A DNA stretch of 64,000 bases from Hydnum rufescens UP504 (lineage: Eukaryota > Basidiomycota > Agaricomycetes > Cantharellales > Hydnaceae), in assembly GCA_014904985.1 (NCBI GenBank), contig MU128935.1:329361-393360 (forward strand), given 5' to 3'. Under the pieces are notes generated by a model. That model was given only the letters and a program-made list of their open reading frames with translations, searched no databases and was not told the DNA's origin. This document shows, piece by piece, positions 20,863 to 32,190 of this stretch (position 1 is the first letter of the stretch; every line of letters starts with the position of its first letter). A program made the position numbers and the translations under genes.

Positions 20863-23800
20863 ATGCGCAGGAAGAACGGTTCGAAGAAAATCCCGAATGT
20901 AATTCTCCGCCCTGTCCCTGCTCCTTCCCGAGATCAAAAACGTCAAGTTGACGCGTTAAGTGACTTCGACCCAGGCGCGTTCTTTCTGATACCTGCTTCT
21001 CGATCCCGTTACAGCACCCTGATCCCTTGCGTTTTATTTAGAATTTGATGGCGGCGAATATGAGAATGAGGTCGAGATAGACATACAGTCCGGCACACAA
21101 CCATTCAGAGGCGTCAATATCTGCTGCACTGGCATTCCCAACAAAGTATACCAGTTCGCGCATTCTCAATTGCACTTTCTGTGCTTATAGGCGTGCCTAA
21201 TACTTTACAGGCGGAACTATTCAAGGCTATCAAAGAGCTTGGAGGGCAACACTCGAATGACTTGACAGATCTCATTACCCATCTTATCGCGCAAGAACCC
21301 GGCAGCGCCAAATACAATGTGTGTATTTCTTATCTTGACCGTGCATGATGTTTGGACTAATTCTCGTGGAAGTTCGCCGTGAAAGCTAACATTCCAATCA
21401 TGAGTCCTAACTGGGTCCTGGACTCGCACGCGAGATATATCAATGGGGAAGATCTCAGTCTGGATGAGGTAGCTCTTGTGTTAATATTTTGCTTGCATGG
21501 GTCGTGTCTCAGATTAAATTAGACTGAACGGGGCCATCGTCTTCCCTGTTTCCTCAACCTTCGAATATGCGTGTCAGGCGAGAACAAACGTGAGTTCGTT
21601 GTACTGATTCTTTCATGCGTTGTGACTGGCTATCTCGCGTCTAATTGTATATCATGCTTTTATCATAGTCGAGAGACGACATCAAATGGCACGGTTGATG
21701 CATGAGCAAGGGGGAACATATGCGAAGGACTTGGACTATTCAGTAACCCATCTCCTTATATGTGGTGACGCACACGATCAGCAGGATCTCAAGAACGAGG
21801 ATGGGGGTCTGAATCCCAAAATTGCCTGGGCCCTGGAGGAAAATGAGGCACGACAGCGAAGTCGTACAATCCGACAGCAGGTGCAAGCTGGAAAGAAGCG
21901 TCGACGGGTGATTGAAGATGAAGACGATCTCAAGCCCGACATCATGATTGTGTGGTCCGAGTGGTTTTGGGATTGTTTGGCAGCACACGGTGAGAACGAA
22001 TGATTGTGCTGTTGACTGATATTTACTCTTTGTTTAATGAATGTAGGAAGAGACGAGGAGGGGCCTTACACCATTGACCATGCCCGTCCCGCTTTGAAGG
22101 CATTGGCATCCAGTAAGGCTTTACATCATACGTGAGGTGAAATATTATCTGATTCAGCCCAGCCCCGCCGCCTCCTTCCTTTGCATCGGCGATCTCTTCC
22201 ACCCAACAATTCCCTGGCGCAACTCGAAACCGGGGGGCGCGAAATGATGACAGTCCTGAAACCGAACTTGCTATTTTACGAGCCTCAAAAGGGCGTATGC
22301 GATCCTCCGAGGAACTATGGAAGAAATTGGTTCAACAGCGCAAGCCTGGTGTAAGTTCAGATAACGCATATTTCGAAGGGCCTGTTGAGAATAACATCCC
22401 GTTTATATTGTTTTGGAGCTGGCATCCTCGAGGCCTCCCACGGATGTACTAAAACCCACCAATTCCTCGGCACGCATTAACAGTTTACGAGTCTTTTCCC
22501 AACAGACCCTTGAGGAACCCCCCAGCGTAGGCGGGTCGCGGCCGGGTCCCGTTCCCGTCGGTGCGACAGTGTTAATGGATGGACGACTTCACCCCTTCAC
22601 CCGGGTGGTTTCCACCGACAAACCCCTCGCTGCAGTTCGCGAGGTGACCGAAACTTTGCATAGTGGCCTATTCTCAGGCGTTATATTCGCTGCTCTAGGG
22701 GAAGCAAGCGCTAACGAAGCCATGAAAGCAGAGATACGCTCTCGTGATGGCATTTTCCTGGATATTAATGAGGATAATCCACAAATCGCACTGCAGAAGG
22801 CAGATATCGTTATTGTTAGATTGGAAAGGTTCGATTTACTACGAATCGTTCTTTCTCTTTTGCTGACGATATGAAGGATTCCGGATTAGCGCCCCAAACT
22901 ATAGTCAGGTACAGAGGTACCATGCACAAATCAGAACCGAGTGCTGGTTCGAACAATGCATTTTTGAGGAGAAAATTTTATCAGTGGAGGACCATGTAGC
23001 CTTCCAACCTATTGGTGTCCCACTACCAATTAAAGGTGAGATCGATCGCCCTATAACCACTTTCCCTGGACCATCTCATTCACCAGGATGAACAGGCCTA
23101 GACCAAGTATGTATTGCTGCCTCAGGGCTCAACAATCAAGAAATCCTCTTCCTCAAACGATTTGCTCGAGCAATTGGTCTCCGCATGCCTGAATTCTTCA
23201 AGCGCAAGACTACTACACATCTTGTGTGCCCATCAAGATCAGGCTTGAAGTACGAGAAGGCTCTTGAGTGGGGCGTTCAAGTTGTTGATCTTGCTTGGGT
23301 TTACCGAATTGGTGTCACCGGACGGGTCGAGCTCATTGACATTTCAGGCTCTGCGTTGGCACAAGAACCGACTGAGACCCATCCCGTTGGGATCATGTCC
23401 CAGTCAACATTCGGGAAACCTATTTTTGACCAACTTGCCCCTGCATCATTATCCAACATCTCCACAACCTTCTCTCCGTCCCATGCGATCCCGAAAATCA
23501 GTCTCGGGTCTGATGCCAAGCAAACTTTACTTCGGGGCACCATTCCATCATCGCAGTCACCATCCCCACTTAAATCCCCCGTTGGAAATGCTGGTCAGCA
23601 ACTTGCTGCTATGTTGGATTCTCCTGATATCGGCAGTGTTGTCGAACAAGCTCACCAGACCACCGGGCTAGGGATTTTGGGTCCTGGACCGGTCCGAAAG
23701 AAGGCACGTCCGATCCCCCGCTACAGGGTCTGTCATTCACGTCAAGACTACCAGATACGTATTTGACTTCCTTTCCTCCCATGCGTCTTAGTCGATGTCT

Positions 23801-24136
23801 AGGAATCCCTCCGTCCCGCGCTCCACATCAACATCCTCAGACTCGATAACATCAAAGCCCCGCACGCTGGTTAATATCAACGGCCTAGTCATGCCACAGG
23901 TCGTCCCAGGGGAGCAGGACGACTTCAATGCGGACGTGAATCACGACTCATTCAGAGTGACCTATTATGATCCCGGTCAACAAGCGGCAAAGAAACGCCT
24001 GATGGCTCTGCTTGAAAGCGAAGTGGAAGATGTAGCCTCGGATGAGGTAAGGCTGGAGGTTGCTGCGGCTGAGGAAAGGGAAAAGGGGAGGAGGATGATT
24101 CCAACAAGACGGAGCACTCGGATGGCTGGATTTTAA
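20863..24136 (+). CDS. BRCT-repeat checkpoint/replication protein, Rad4/Cut5/Dpb11 (TopBP1) type
   Basis: Scaffold protein that links replication initiation and the DNA damage checkpoint by binding phosphorylated partners. ATG 20863 starts a basic N-terminus (MRRKNGSKKIPN). An intron (about 20950-21042) leads to FDGGEYENEVEID and BRCT1 (PFRGVNICCTGIPNK, ELFKAIKELGGQ, THLIAQEPGSAKYNFA, IMSPNWVLDS). BRCT2 follows at 21540-22000 (MARLMHEQGGTYAKDLDYS, VTHLLICGD, WSEWFWDCLAAHG), with an acidic linker and KKRRR. A third region (22560-22960) and BRCT4 (23060-23330: IGLRMPEFFKRKTTTHLVCP, KYEKALEWGVQVVDLAWVY) come before a Ser/Pro-rich tail ending RRSTRMAGF. Four BRCT units in two pairs and a total of roughly 850-900 residues match Dpb11/Rad4. 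Not all exon borders were fixed. Confidence 0.8.
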
Positions 24137-25346
24137 CGACCAGACTTTTACGCATGTTGTACGCTTCGATACGATCTGCCTTATGTTGAGGTAAGACGAG
24201 ATCCCCTTGAACTGCTTTCCGAAGCCTAGGGATCTATTGGGGCGAACTCCTGGCATTTGAGAAGTTCCGGATGGGTAAATGTGGAACAGGTGTGAGCAGC
24301 TCCGGTACTACTGCATCATATTTCTGTGTATGATAATGGACGACAAGCGGAAACATCATGTTGCATGTTGTATTGAGCAAGGCCCTGACTAGGTTCATTG
24401 TTTGGAAAACAAGCGCGGCACGCCCAAACCATCACGTTGGTACTCGTCGCCTCAGGTGAAGGAAAGTTATTTGCCTTACTTGGAAAGATTTCCGAATATC
24501 TTGGAATCTCCGATGACTTTTACCACTCATAAGATTCAAACGACCTGTACAGTAGGCTAGGGCCCCTCACAGTTTCTTGGTCGACTGGTGCCAAAAATAA
24601 AGTGAAGTGAAAGCACTAAACGAATTTCCATTGATGACAAGGACGTGATATGATGTCGATAGCGGGACCCGATGAGCTTCGGGTCTGTAACTGGCCCTGT
24701 ATACGGGGTCAAGGCCAGACGCCTCTTTGCCATCGTCTGCCATGGTTGACTCTAACTAGGGCCCAGTGTCATGATCCAGATGTCTAGGGCGGGCCACAGG
24801 AGAACTTCACTGTCGACCTCACGATTAGGGGACGACCATGGACTCTTACGGTCGACATCCTAGCCCGAGTTTTACTGCCTCGTGTGTACTGGCGTGTATA
24901 AGTGGAGTATGGGTTTTTTTGCGTCTCTTGCCCCGCTGTTCTCGCTGTACTTGTCAATTCTGCCCCATCGTCGACTCCGACCACGTCCCAGGATGGATCA
25001 ATGATAGCTCCAAAGCTATCATGGCCTTGCTGTTTACTTTCTCTTCCCTTGTTGACCTCCAGCACCTCTCATTTGAAGGAGACGGCTCGTTGTCGTGGGA
25101 TTTGGACAAATGCATATGCTGCACACCTCACGCTATGGCGTGGCGAATCGCGTTTTTCAGTCCAGTGCAGACCCATGGAAGCTGTCTGTCAGACAGGGCT
25201 CCCCGTCACAACCCCCTCGATTGCATCTGTGTAGCCCTCGTCCTGTTATGAACTTTTTTCCGCCCTGCCCAATACCTAAATTGTAACGTAGATATCTGAG
25301 GTCGGATGTAACATGCATCAAGGGAGGAAATAATCGTGTCTATGTC
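24137..25346. other. Intergenic 1.2 kb
   Basis: No recognisable protein. A frame of 137 codons at 24838-25251 (plus) is Cys/Ser-rich, has no domain and overlaps an opposite-strand frame. It is treated as chance. Confidence 0.45.
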
Positions 25347-27286
25347 ATGCGTCTTTCGTTTCTCCTCGTCTTCGCTATTGTCGGCATCGGTGGCGCCCTG
25401 TCACAATCGTTCGACGCGTCTCAGCACCTGGTACTTCAAGATCCATATGTTTCGCTCTCATTCGCTTCGCAGCTCAACGAGAAGAATCCGCTCGCCGTGC
25501 TCAGTGGAGCCTTCCCACAAACAAGTGATCTAGACAGTGCTGCAGCCCTCGTTCCGTCTGGCTGGTCCTTTAGTATTGGATTCCAACCCACAACGTTCAA
25601 TTCATCCACTGCGCGCCTTTCTGACCTCTTTTATTGGGCCGCCCTACCGAACTCTAGCCAGTTTCCCGACTGGCTTGAATTCGAGAACGACACTCTTACC
25701 TTCTCTGGAGTCGCGCCTAAGTATGCGGAGACCCCGTCCAACAGTCTTTACAATGCAACCTTCGTGATCACGGTCTTCAGTTCCCTTATTTCTGGCCAAA
25801 CCGAGGGTGCGGCGTCCACGTCATTCATTCTCGAGATTGCTAGCGAGGTTTGGACCGGTGTTCAAACACTTCCGCCCATAGTGACTGTGGCCCAGGGCAA
25901 TGTTGCATCGCGACTAGTCCCTGCTCTCATGGACGCAATCAGGGTGAATGAGAAGCCGCTTGAGAATTTCAAGGACATTTCGATGGATGTGGATACTAGC
26001 GAGACCCCATGGCTGCGTTGGGACAGGTTTGTTAGAATCATTTGATCGTGATATATGTAAATATTATTGACCCTCCAATGTTGTCCCCCAGCACGACTTA
26101 TTTTCTATCCGGAACTACGCCCGACACGTTGATTGATGGTGGAAAATTTTCGCTTCCGTGTATCCTTCGTCATGAATACAATACTCTGCACACATTTATG
26201 GCACTCTTGATTTCGCCAGCTCCATTCATTTCCTTCTCGCTGCCCAACCTCACTGTCTATCCTGGAATCAAGTTCAATGTATCATACGCCCGCTTCATAC
26301 GGCCTGGAGCGGATCCAACCGCATTCGCTGTGACATTGTCTAGGCCGCTTGACTGGCTACATTCAAATCCTGAGTCTTTGGAATTCTATGGGCTACCACC
26401 GAGTACTGCCACCACTGGCGAAACACTCGTTAATGCGATACACGATAATGGCACAGATATATCATCGCATGCGACCTTCCTCCTCGCCATTGATGATAGC
26501 CACAGAAGTGCATTTCCTCAGTCATCTTCGACCATCTGGTCCCCTCAGATGCATCGAGGGTTGATTGCAGCGATAGTCCTTCTCCCATTGCTTCTCGCGA
26601 TCATTACATCATTGGTCATCAAACGATATACCCGTTCCTTTCGCCGCCGACTTTTTGTGGCGCATGCACGGGGAAGATCCCGCCGGAAGTCTATAGAGGT
26701 TGAAGGTTTCGATTTCGAGAAAGGCGGGTCAGTCAGGGCCATCATTCGCCCGCGGATTGATGCGCCTCAGTCTGCACGGGTGATCTCTGCCACATGGAAG
26801 GACAGCATGCCTAGGACATCAGTGGATATATCCAACCAAGTCCAACGCGTTAGGCTAGTGACGGTTCCTGCCTCCGGTTCCCCACCCGAACTCCTCCCCG
26901 TCTACGATCAGACAACGCCTACCTCGTCGAAATATAGGCCAGCTGAGACTCCCTCCATCGTGGTTGGAATGGCTGACCCTCCAAGCATGAGTTTTACGAC
27001 CTACTTCCGGAGCCCTCAAACCCCCGGCCTCTTGCAGTCCGAAGGCGAGCCCGATTATCTTACTAACCTGGATGTACACCAAACATCACCGCATTCAAGC
27101 ACGCGGAGCGTCAATTCGGCCTACGATTCCCTTCCTAGTTGGGATAGCGAATCTACTTGGGCTCGTGATCGTCGTCGTCGTCCCCCCAGCCCAGCTTGGC
27201 GACGAGGTGACCTACAGCCCCGTGTTGACGGAACCGCGTTCTTTGATTATCTCGAAGAAAAGGGGGAAACAAGCGGTTTCCCGTAA
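25347..27286 (+). CDS. Axl2-like transmembrane protein with cadherin-like (CADG) domains
   Basis: Fungal type I membrane protein related to yeast Axl2 (axial budding), placed at the cell surface. Exon 1 is 25347..26026 and the next starts at 26092 (AG+C gives Ser). A signal peptide (LSFLLVFAIVGIGGALS) is followed by CADG repeats with the typical PDWLEFENDTLTFSGVAP and RPLDWLHSNPESLEFYG motifs. A membrane segment follows (GLIAAIVLLPLLLAIITSLV, about residue 390), then a basic stop-transfer (KRYTRSFRRRLF) and a long Ser/Pro-rich cytosolic tail. Around 26150-26210 the frame stays open, but the local sequence (KFSLPCILRHEYN) does not look like the domain, so a small in-frame intron may be hidden there. 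The CADG motifs make the family call good; an exact orthologue of AXL2 is not claimed. Confidence 0.8.
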
Positions 27287-27601
27287 TTTCACCTCACCAG
27301 AGTACAGATTGTCATTCCGTAATTTTCACGATCATGTAGCCATACTTTATTTCGATCTGTCTTGTCATCCCATCCTGTACTTGACTCCACTTTTCAACTG
27401 ATTGCCCAGAGAATTTATGCCCGAAGATTAGCAGATAGCCAATAGCCAATCGTTGCTTTTCGCTGACATAAAAGTTTCCCAGCATTGACAGCAGACATTT
27501 ATTCGGATGTTCATCCCCTCTGAACTCTCAAGGGTCTTGACAGCACTATTTATATTCTTAGTTATCATTCTCAATTTCTCTTTCTTCGCGATTATTGCAA
27601 G

Positions 27602-29194
27602 ATGGTGCGTGCCACACTTGCCAACGTCGGAAAGCGGCTGTACTACCACTGAATCCGCACCTCTGGGACCAGACCATCACCTCTACTCAGGATGGGGACT
27701 TCCATCCACTACCTTCTACATTTCACCTCCTTCCATCGCCTCAAGCTGATCCTTCCGCTGGCGGCGGCACGACTACCAGACGCACTCGGTTCCTTAATGT
27801 GTTTCCCTCTATCGTTCAAGAGCTAGTCGAGGTCTTGGAAAGCGAAAACATGCCAGAGGACGTTGTAAAGTGGTTCCAGGCGGTATGTGCGTGGAATTCT
27901 GGTGCTTCACTGTGAACTCTATTCCGCCATTGTTTAGAATCTCCAGTATAACGTTCCCGGTGGGAAACTTAACCGCGGCCTAAGCGTTGTAGATACTGTA
28001 GAGATTATCCTACGGCGTCCCCTGGAGGAGGAAGAATACAAGCGCGCAGCCATCCTTGGCTGGTGTGTTGAAATGGTGATAATCCGTTCCCCTGATTGAT
28101 TTTTGCATTCTCTAAATTCCAGTTCAAGATGCAAGGATTGTTCTTGGTTGCTGATGACATGATGGACCACGTCTGTTCTGCTTCTCGTCTACCTCACAAA
28201 GCTGCTGCTTCACACATGGCTCTTGCTTTCATAGTCACTCACAAGGCGGGGCCAGCCGTGCTGGTATCAAGTGGTAGGCATGGTGGCCGTGAATGATACG
28301 GGTTGCATCGAGGCCGCCATATACTTTTTACTTCGAAAGTACTTTCGAAGCGAGCCTTGGTATATCGACGTTGTAGAGCACTTTCTTGAGGTAGATTTCA
28401 CATCCATCCCTCGTACTTCTGATCCACCAAGTGATGTTTGTAGACCACGTTCAAGACCTGTATGGGACAAATGGTGGATCTGATGGTGGGTGGTATTGGA
28501 TTCCTTGTCACTGTCTCGATTGTCTTGGTTGAAATCTGTGCATCAGACTGCTCCGGAAGACCGTCTTGACATATCTCAATTTTCCCTCGAGAGGTTCGCA
28601 CGTCTCAGGGCCTCACTGTGGCTATCCTCACGTCGCTGGTTTCAGACATCGCATAACCGTCATCTACAAAACTTCATGGTATTCGTTCTACTTGCCAGTC
28701 GCATGCGCCGCCCGTTTCTGTGGAATCGTGGATCCCTCCACATATTCTTTAGCGCAAAGTATTCTCCTGCCACTTGGGGAATATTTCCAGGTCCAAGACG
28801 ATTTCCTGGATGCCTATGCTCACCCTGACGTGCTTGGGAAGATCGGCACCGATATTCGAGACAATAAAAATACATGGCTGATCAATAAAGCTCTTGAGAT
28901 CTGCTCTCCCGACCAAAGGGCTTTGTTGGAGGCAAACTATGGCAGGAAGGATCCAGAGGCGGAAGCCAGAGTCAAGGTATAGGATTACCCTTCACATGTG
29001 TTACTTCCAGTATCGTTCTAATGACATGATAGGCCGTATACGATTCTCTTGACCTTCCGGAGCGATATCGGGAATATGAACGACGAGCTCATGCACATAT
29101 TGTGGGCTTAGTGAATGGGATCCCGAACACAGGCGAATTACGCCCAGAAGTGTTCATGGCGTTCCTCCGCAAAATTTTTGGGCGGACAATGTAA
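27602..29194 (+). CDS. ERG20: Farnesyl diphosphate synthase
   Basis: Condenses DMAPP/IPP and then GPP/IPP to farnesyl diphosphate for sterols, quinones and prenylation; cytosolic. Exons: 27602..27604 (ATG only, inferred), 27691..27882, 27938..28075, 28123..28170, 28235..28390, 28444..28485, 28547..28593, 28646..28976, 29033..29194. All joins are in phase; about 372 residues. Both aspartate-rich motifs are intact, DDMMD followed by [13 protein letters not shown], and [10 protein letters not shown]. Other landmarks are [29 protein letters not shown] (usually TTFQTELGQ), [13 protein letters not shown] and [10 protein letters not shown]. The long frame before the domain has no ATG, so an ATG ending at an intron (ATG|GTGCGT, acceptor CTCAG at 27686-27690) is the best start. 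Confidence 0.92.
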
Positions 29195-29572
29195 GATACT
29201 TTAGAATGATTGCAGGGACAGACGTAGAGGAATTATTTTGGACGCAAGGTCCTTGATGGCCATCCATCTTTTGGATACATACCTTAATTTCTAGATTTCA
29301 ATCCTCGCCTTCAAGCCGGTCCGCTTTAAAGAGTTGGGTTCAAGATCACTCTTCTCTACACTCAGAGGCCACCAAAGGACTACAGGGGTGGGGTCTAAGT
29401 AGGGCTCTAAGTAGGGCTCTGAATTAACTTGCGGAATAGTGCAACGTATGTTACACTGGTATCGGAACAAACGCCACAAGGAATCATGAGAGGTCTAGTG
29501 GATGACGTTATCGGCCACTGCCATGGAATAGAAGCACAGAATGCGCACCAAGGGAAAACGCGCAGTCTAACA
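29195..29572. other. Intergenic, convergent 3' ends
   Basis: About 380 bases between the FPP synthase gene and the DUF1748 gene. A short direct duplication (AAGTAGGGCTCT) is seen at 29397-29420. No gene. Confidence 0.5.
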
Positions 29573-29848
29573 TCATTTGGAAGACCGTCGCCAATAAGAG
29601 CTGTTGACGGCCGTAGCCTGAATGACATCGAAGACAGTCTCGCCAACTCCAAGAAATGATTCTGCAACAGATCGTACAGTGGCCTCAGGAATGAGCGCTG
29701 TTTGCGGCCTGACAGGCGAATTCAAGTTAGAGAGGTTCCAATCATGACGAGACTCCACAGACTCGAAACCACTGGATCGCCGGACACCCGCAACAACAGT
29801 AGAGACCAACACGGCGTCGAATGTGTAGTGCACAAGTCTTCCGAGCAT
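29573..29848 (-). CDS. DUF1748 family small protein
   Basis: Small fungal protein family of unknown role, thought to be membrane-associated. ATG 29848 (minus) gives 91 residues. The N-terminal block MLGRLVHYTFDAVLVSTVVA followed by GVRRSSGF matches the family pattern (LGKLxHxxxDAVLISTxLAG[VI]KRSTG). The C-terminal block SFLGVGETVFDVIQATAV then NSSYW matches YLxVGEWVFDxSV...SSYF. Between them lie about 17 residues (ESVESRHDWNLSNLNSP) that are not usual in the family. The frame is open there, and no GT-AG pair removes them in phase. The family call is by recognition of these blocks. Confidence 0.7.
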   Translation of the reverse strand: MLGRLVHYTFDAVLVSTVVAGVRRSSGFESVESRHDWNLSNLNSPVRPQTALIPEATVRSVAESFLGVGETVFDVIQATAVNSSYWRRSSK

Positions 29849-30238
29849 GATCGCGTATAGTTTGGACTTCGGCACTCAGCCCGGGTCCAGCCGCAGATTG
29901 CTTCCGAACGCGATTGCCACGATCTGTTGCAGCCGTGATTTTGGACCTTCTTGACATGGGGTAATAGCCTCGCGAGCTCGGCCACTTATCGTGTCGGATA
30001 TTGCAAACATTTTAGTAGGGGCAGGCGGTGTCATGTCATAAAAGGCGTTCCAAATGTACAGTACATCAAGCCATATCTTGAAGAAAACAGAACCGGAGTA
30101 GATACAATCCAGGGGGAGCATGTTTTCGACCACGCGAAACATACCGGAGAATTGTATGAAGGAAAAGCGTACCTAAGTTTCCTGATTTTGAGTACCATAG
30201 GGGATTCCTTATTAATTATCGAGACGACAGACCTGAGT
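29849..30238. other. Intergenic, between two minus-strand genes
   Basis: About 390 bases. A minus-strand frame of 88 codons (29876-30142) shows no domain and is not called. Holds the 3' end of the NYN gene and the promoter of the DUF1748 gene. Confidence 0.4.
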
Positions 30239-32032
30239 TCACTTGACAAGCGTTATCTTTTCTTTGCCAGGTGATCCACCTATGAGGGCGATAATCCCTC
30301 TCCTCTCCGCAATGCCCGCATATTCTTTGAATGTGCGTACACCCGCCCTCTCATACACTTTTGGATCGACCAAGCGTAATTCACTTCCCACGGCAGAGCG
30401 AAGTGGCATTGTAGTTCCCATGGAACGGAACTTCTCGAGGACACGGATTAGAGGATGGAAGGAGATATGTTCGGGTGACGTAGATGACGCCGACGGCACT
30501 CCAATAGAAGATAATGCAGAGGAAGATGTTGCAGATATCGTACCACCGCCGTTAGCTGGAGGTGCTGGCGCACCAGTATGATCATAAGAATGAGTTGCAT
30601 TCGGGTCTTGGGGAGTCAATTCCTCGGCAGATTGGGGGAACGTCTCAGAGTGTGGCTGCAACTGAGCTAGAAGTCTTAGCTAGGAAAATAAAATAAGGGA
30701 GAGATGAAGGCAGGATTATCAGGGCCTGTCTTACTCATTACAATAGTATTTTGGCGTTCTCACCTCTGCAGCCATGTTAGATGAAGGTAACCCCCTGGTA
30801 GGCGGCCCCCCGCCGAATCCGGATATGTGCTCAGCACTGTGTTCTGCGGGGCTAAGCGAGAATGGCCCCGAGGAGCCAGTTGGAGGGTTGGAGGGAGGGT
30901 GAGAAGATATCGGTGGCGTAGACAGTTGCACACCATGTCGCGGGAGGAGACCTGCACGATCAAGATTTGATAGGGTAGCTAAATCGTGGACTGGCTGCGA
31001 GACACTGAAAGCGCCAGGGAATATATTTGCAACGGAATGGGGAGGCCACGTGGGGGTTGCTGTTTCGTGCGATGACAAGACTGATCCTCGGGAGGGGGGG
31101 CGCTGAGTGTCGTAAGAGGGAGAATGGGATGATAATGTGGAGAAAGACCATGGGGAAGAGGTCACGATGGCGACGGTCCGAGGGGACATAGCTGCAGAGA
31201 CGCCCGAATCGTACACCGTTCCGGGACGACCCACACCAGGGGCGATATCGAAGGGTCGCGACGGGAGTGGGGGTTCAGTATCCGGTTCTCCTGTTGTGGG
31301 TCTTGTCGCGACTGCATGCGGTGGTGCTGCTGCTCTAATATTATCTGGCGTGGCAGTAGGTGTATTAGAACCAGGATCAAGTGATTCCGAGCGTGGACGA
31401 GTCGGTAAGTTAGGAGAGCTGGATGATGGGAAGTTTGGGGCCAACACCGCAGGGGTAGAATTAGCAGCCCCATCGTCCCCTCGTACGTCCCATATAGTAT
31501 CCAAGCTTTGCACATATTTTGGAGCATGGGCCAGGTCACCTGGGCTCAGGATTATGATCATGCATAGTCGATTACGAAGAAGTGATAGAGGATATCCAAG
31601 AGAGATATAGTCATTGGAGACCAGGACGACACATGCATCGAGGCCGTGGTCAAGGATAAAGATCATCAAGTCAGTGATTAAGACGTATTCTTTTGTGCCG
31701 CTTGGGCCTGGGCCTGGAGGGCGATGCAGGCTCAGCGATACACCATGTTGTTGCAGATCTGTCGACAATCTAGTAGCTTGACTAAGCTCCGAGTCAGAGG
31801 CAGGAGAGATGTACGCCTTAAATTCGCATAGCTCGCCGCGGACGACACCAAAATTCCTCAGGGCTTCGCAGGCATCTCCGATGGACATACCAACTGGTGG
31901 TATGGCATTTCCCTGCAACATAACAGAAATAAGCTTGCTGGAGCTATAGAACTAAAGGACACCGGCACCCCGTACATCCAGATCCCAGAATATCCCACAT
32001 TTGCAATTAGATGCTCGAGGACGAGCAGTCAT
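30239..32032 (-). CDS. NYN-domain protein with C-terminal helix-turn-helix-like module
   Basis: Likely RNA-binding or RNA-cleaving protein of the NYN (PIN-like) group, related to fungal and animal MARF1/limkain-type proteins. Exons on the minus strand: 32032..31976, 31912..30764, 30679..30239, in phase, 548 residues. The NYN domain is at about residues 12-145: CGIFWDLD (first acidic cluster), GMSIGDACEALRNFG, EFKAYIS, LITDLMIFILDHG, CVVLVSNDYISLGYPLSLLR. A long Ser/Pro/Thr-rich segment (about 150-400) follows. The last 100 residues are ordered again (FHPLIRVLEKFRSMGTTMPL, GVRTFKEYAGIAERRGIIAL followed by IGG), the pattern of an OST-HTH/LOTUS-like winged helix. It is divergent to Get4, 158 bases between start codons. 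Confidence 0.75.
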
Positions 32033-32190
32033 GGCGAGTGCTATAAGCTCGTACTTTTTACTGTCGAGAACTGGGAGACCGTGGAAAAAGAGCGGAATGA
32101 GAAGTGGTGCATGGCAGGCGCGAGGTCGCTCTGTATTGAAGCGGAAGCAAATCGACACCTTTGTCCCAAACGGTTAGAAACTGAACCAGC

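Noticed and set aside
24838..25251. 137-codon plus-strand frame
   Set aside because: Cys/Ser-rich with no domain and an equally long opposite frame; no exon structure suggests a gene.
27595..27640. CHTCQRRKA as part of a Zn2Cys6 transcription factor
   Set aside because: Only one CxxC is present, the rest of the motif is missing, and the frame leads into FPP synthase; it falls in the proposed first intron.
13973..29194. Terpenoid biosynthetic cluster (acyltransferase plus FPP synthase)
   Set aside because: The genes are 12 kb apart with housekeeping genes between them, there is no terpene cyclase or P450, and the FPP synthase looks like the primary-metabolism enzyme.
29876..30142. 88-codon minus-strand frame next to the DUF1748 gene
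   Set aside because: No domain, overlapped by other frames, and located in the expected promoter and 3' UTR space.
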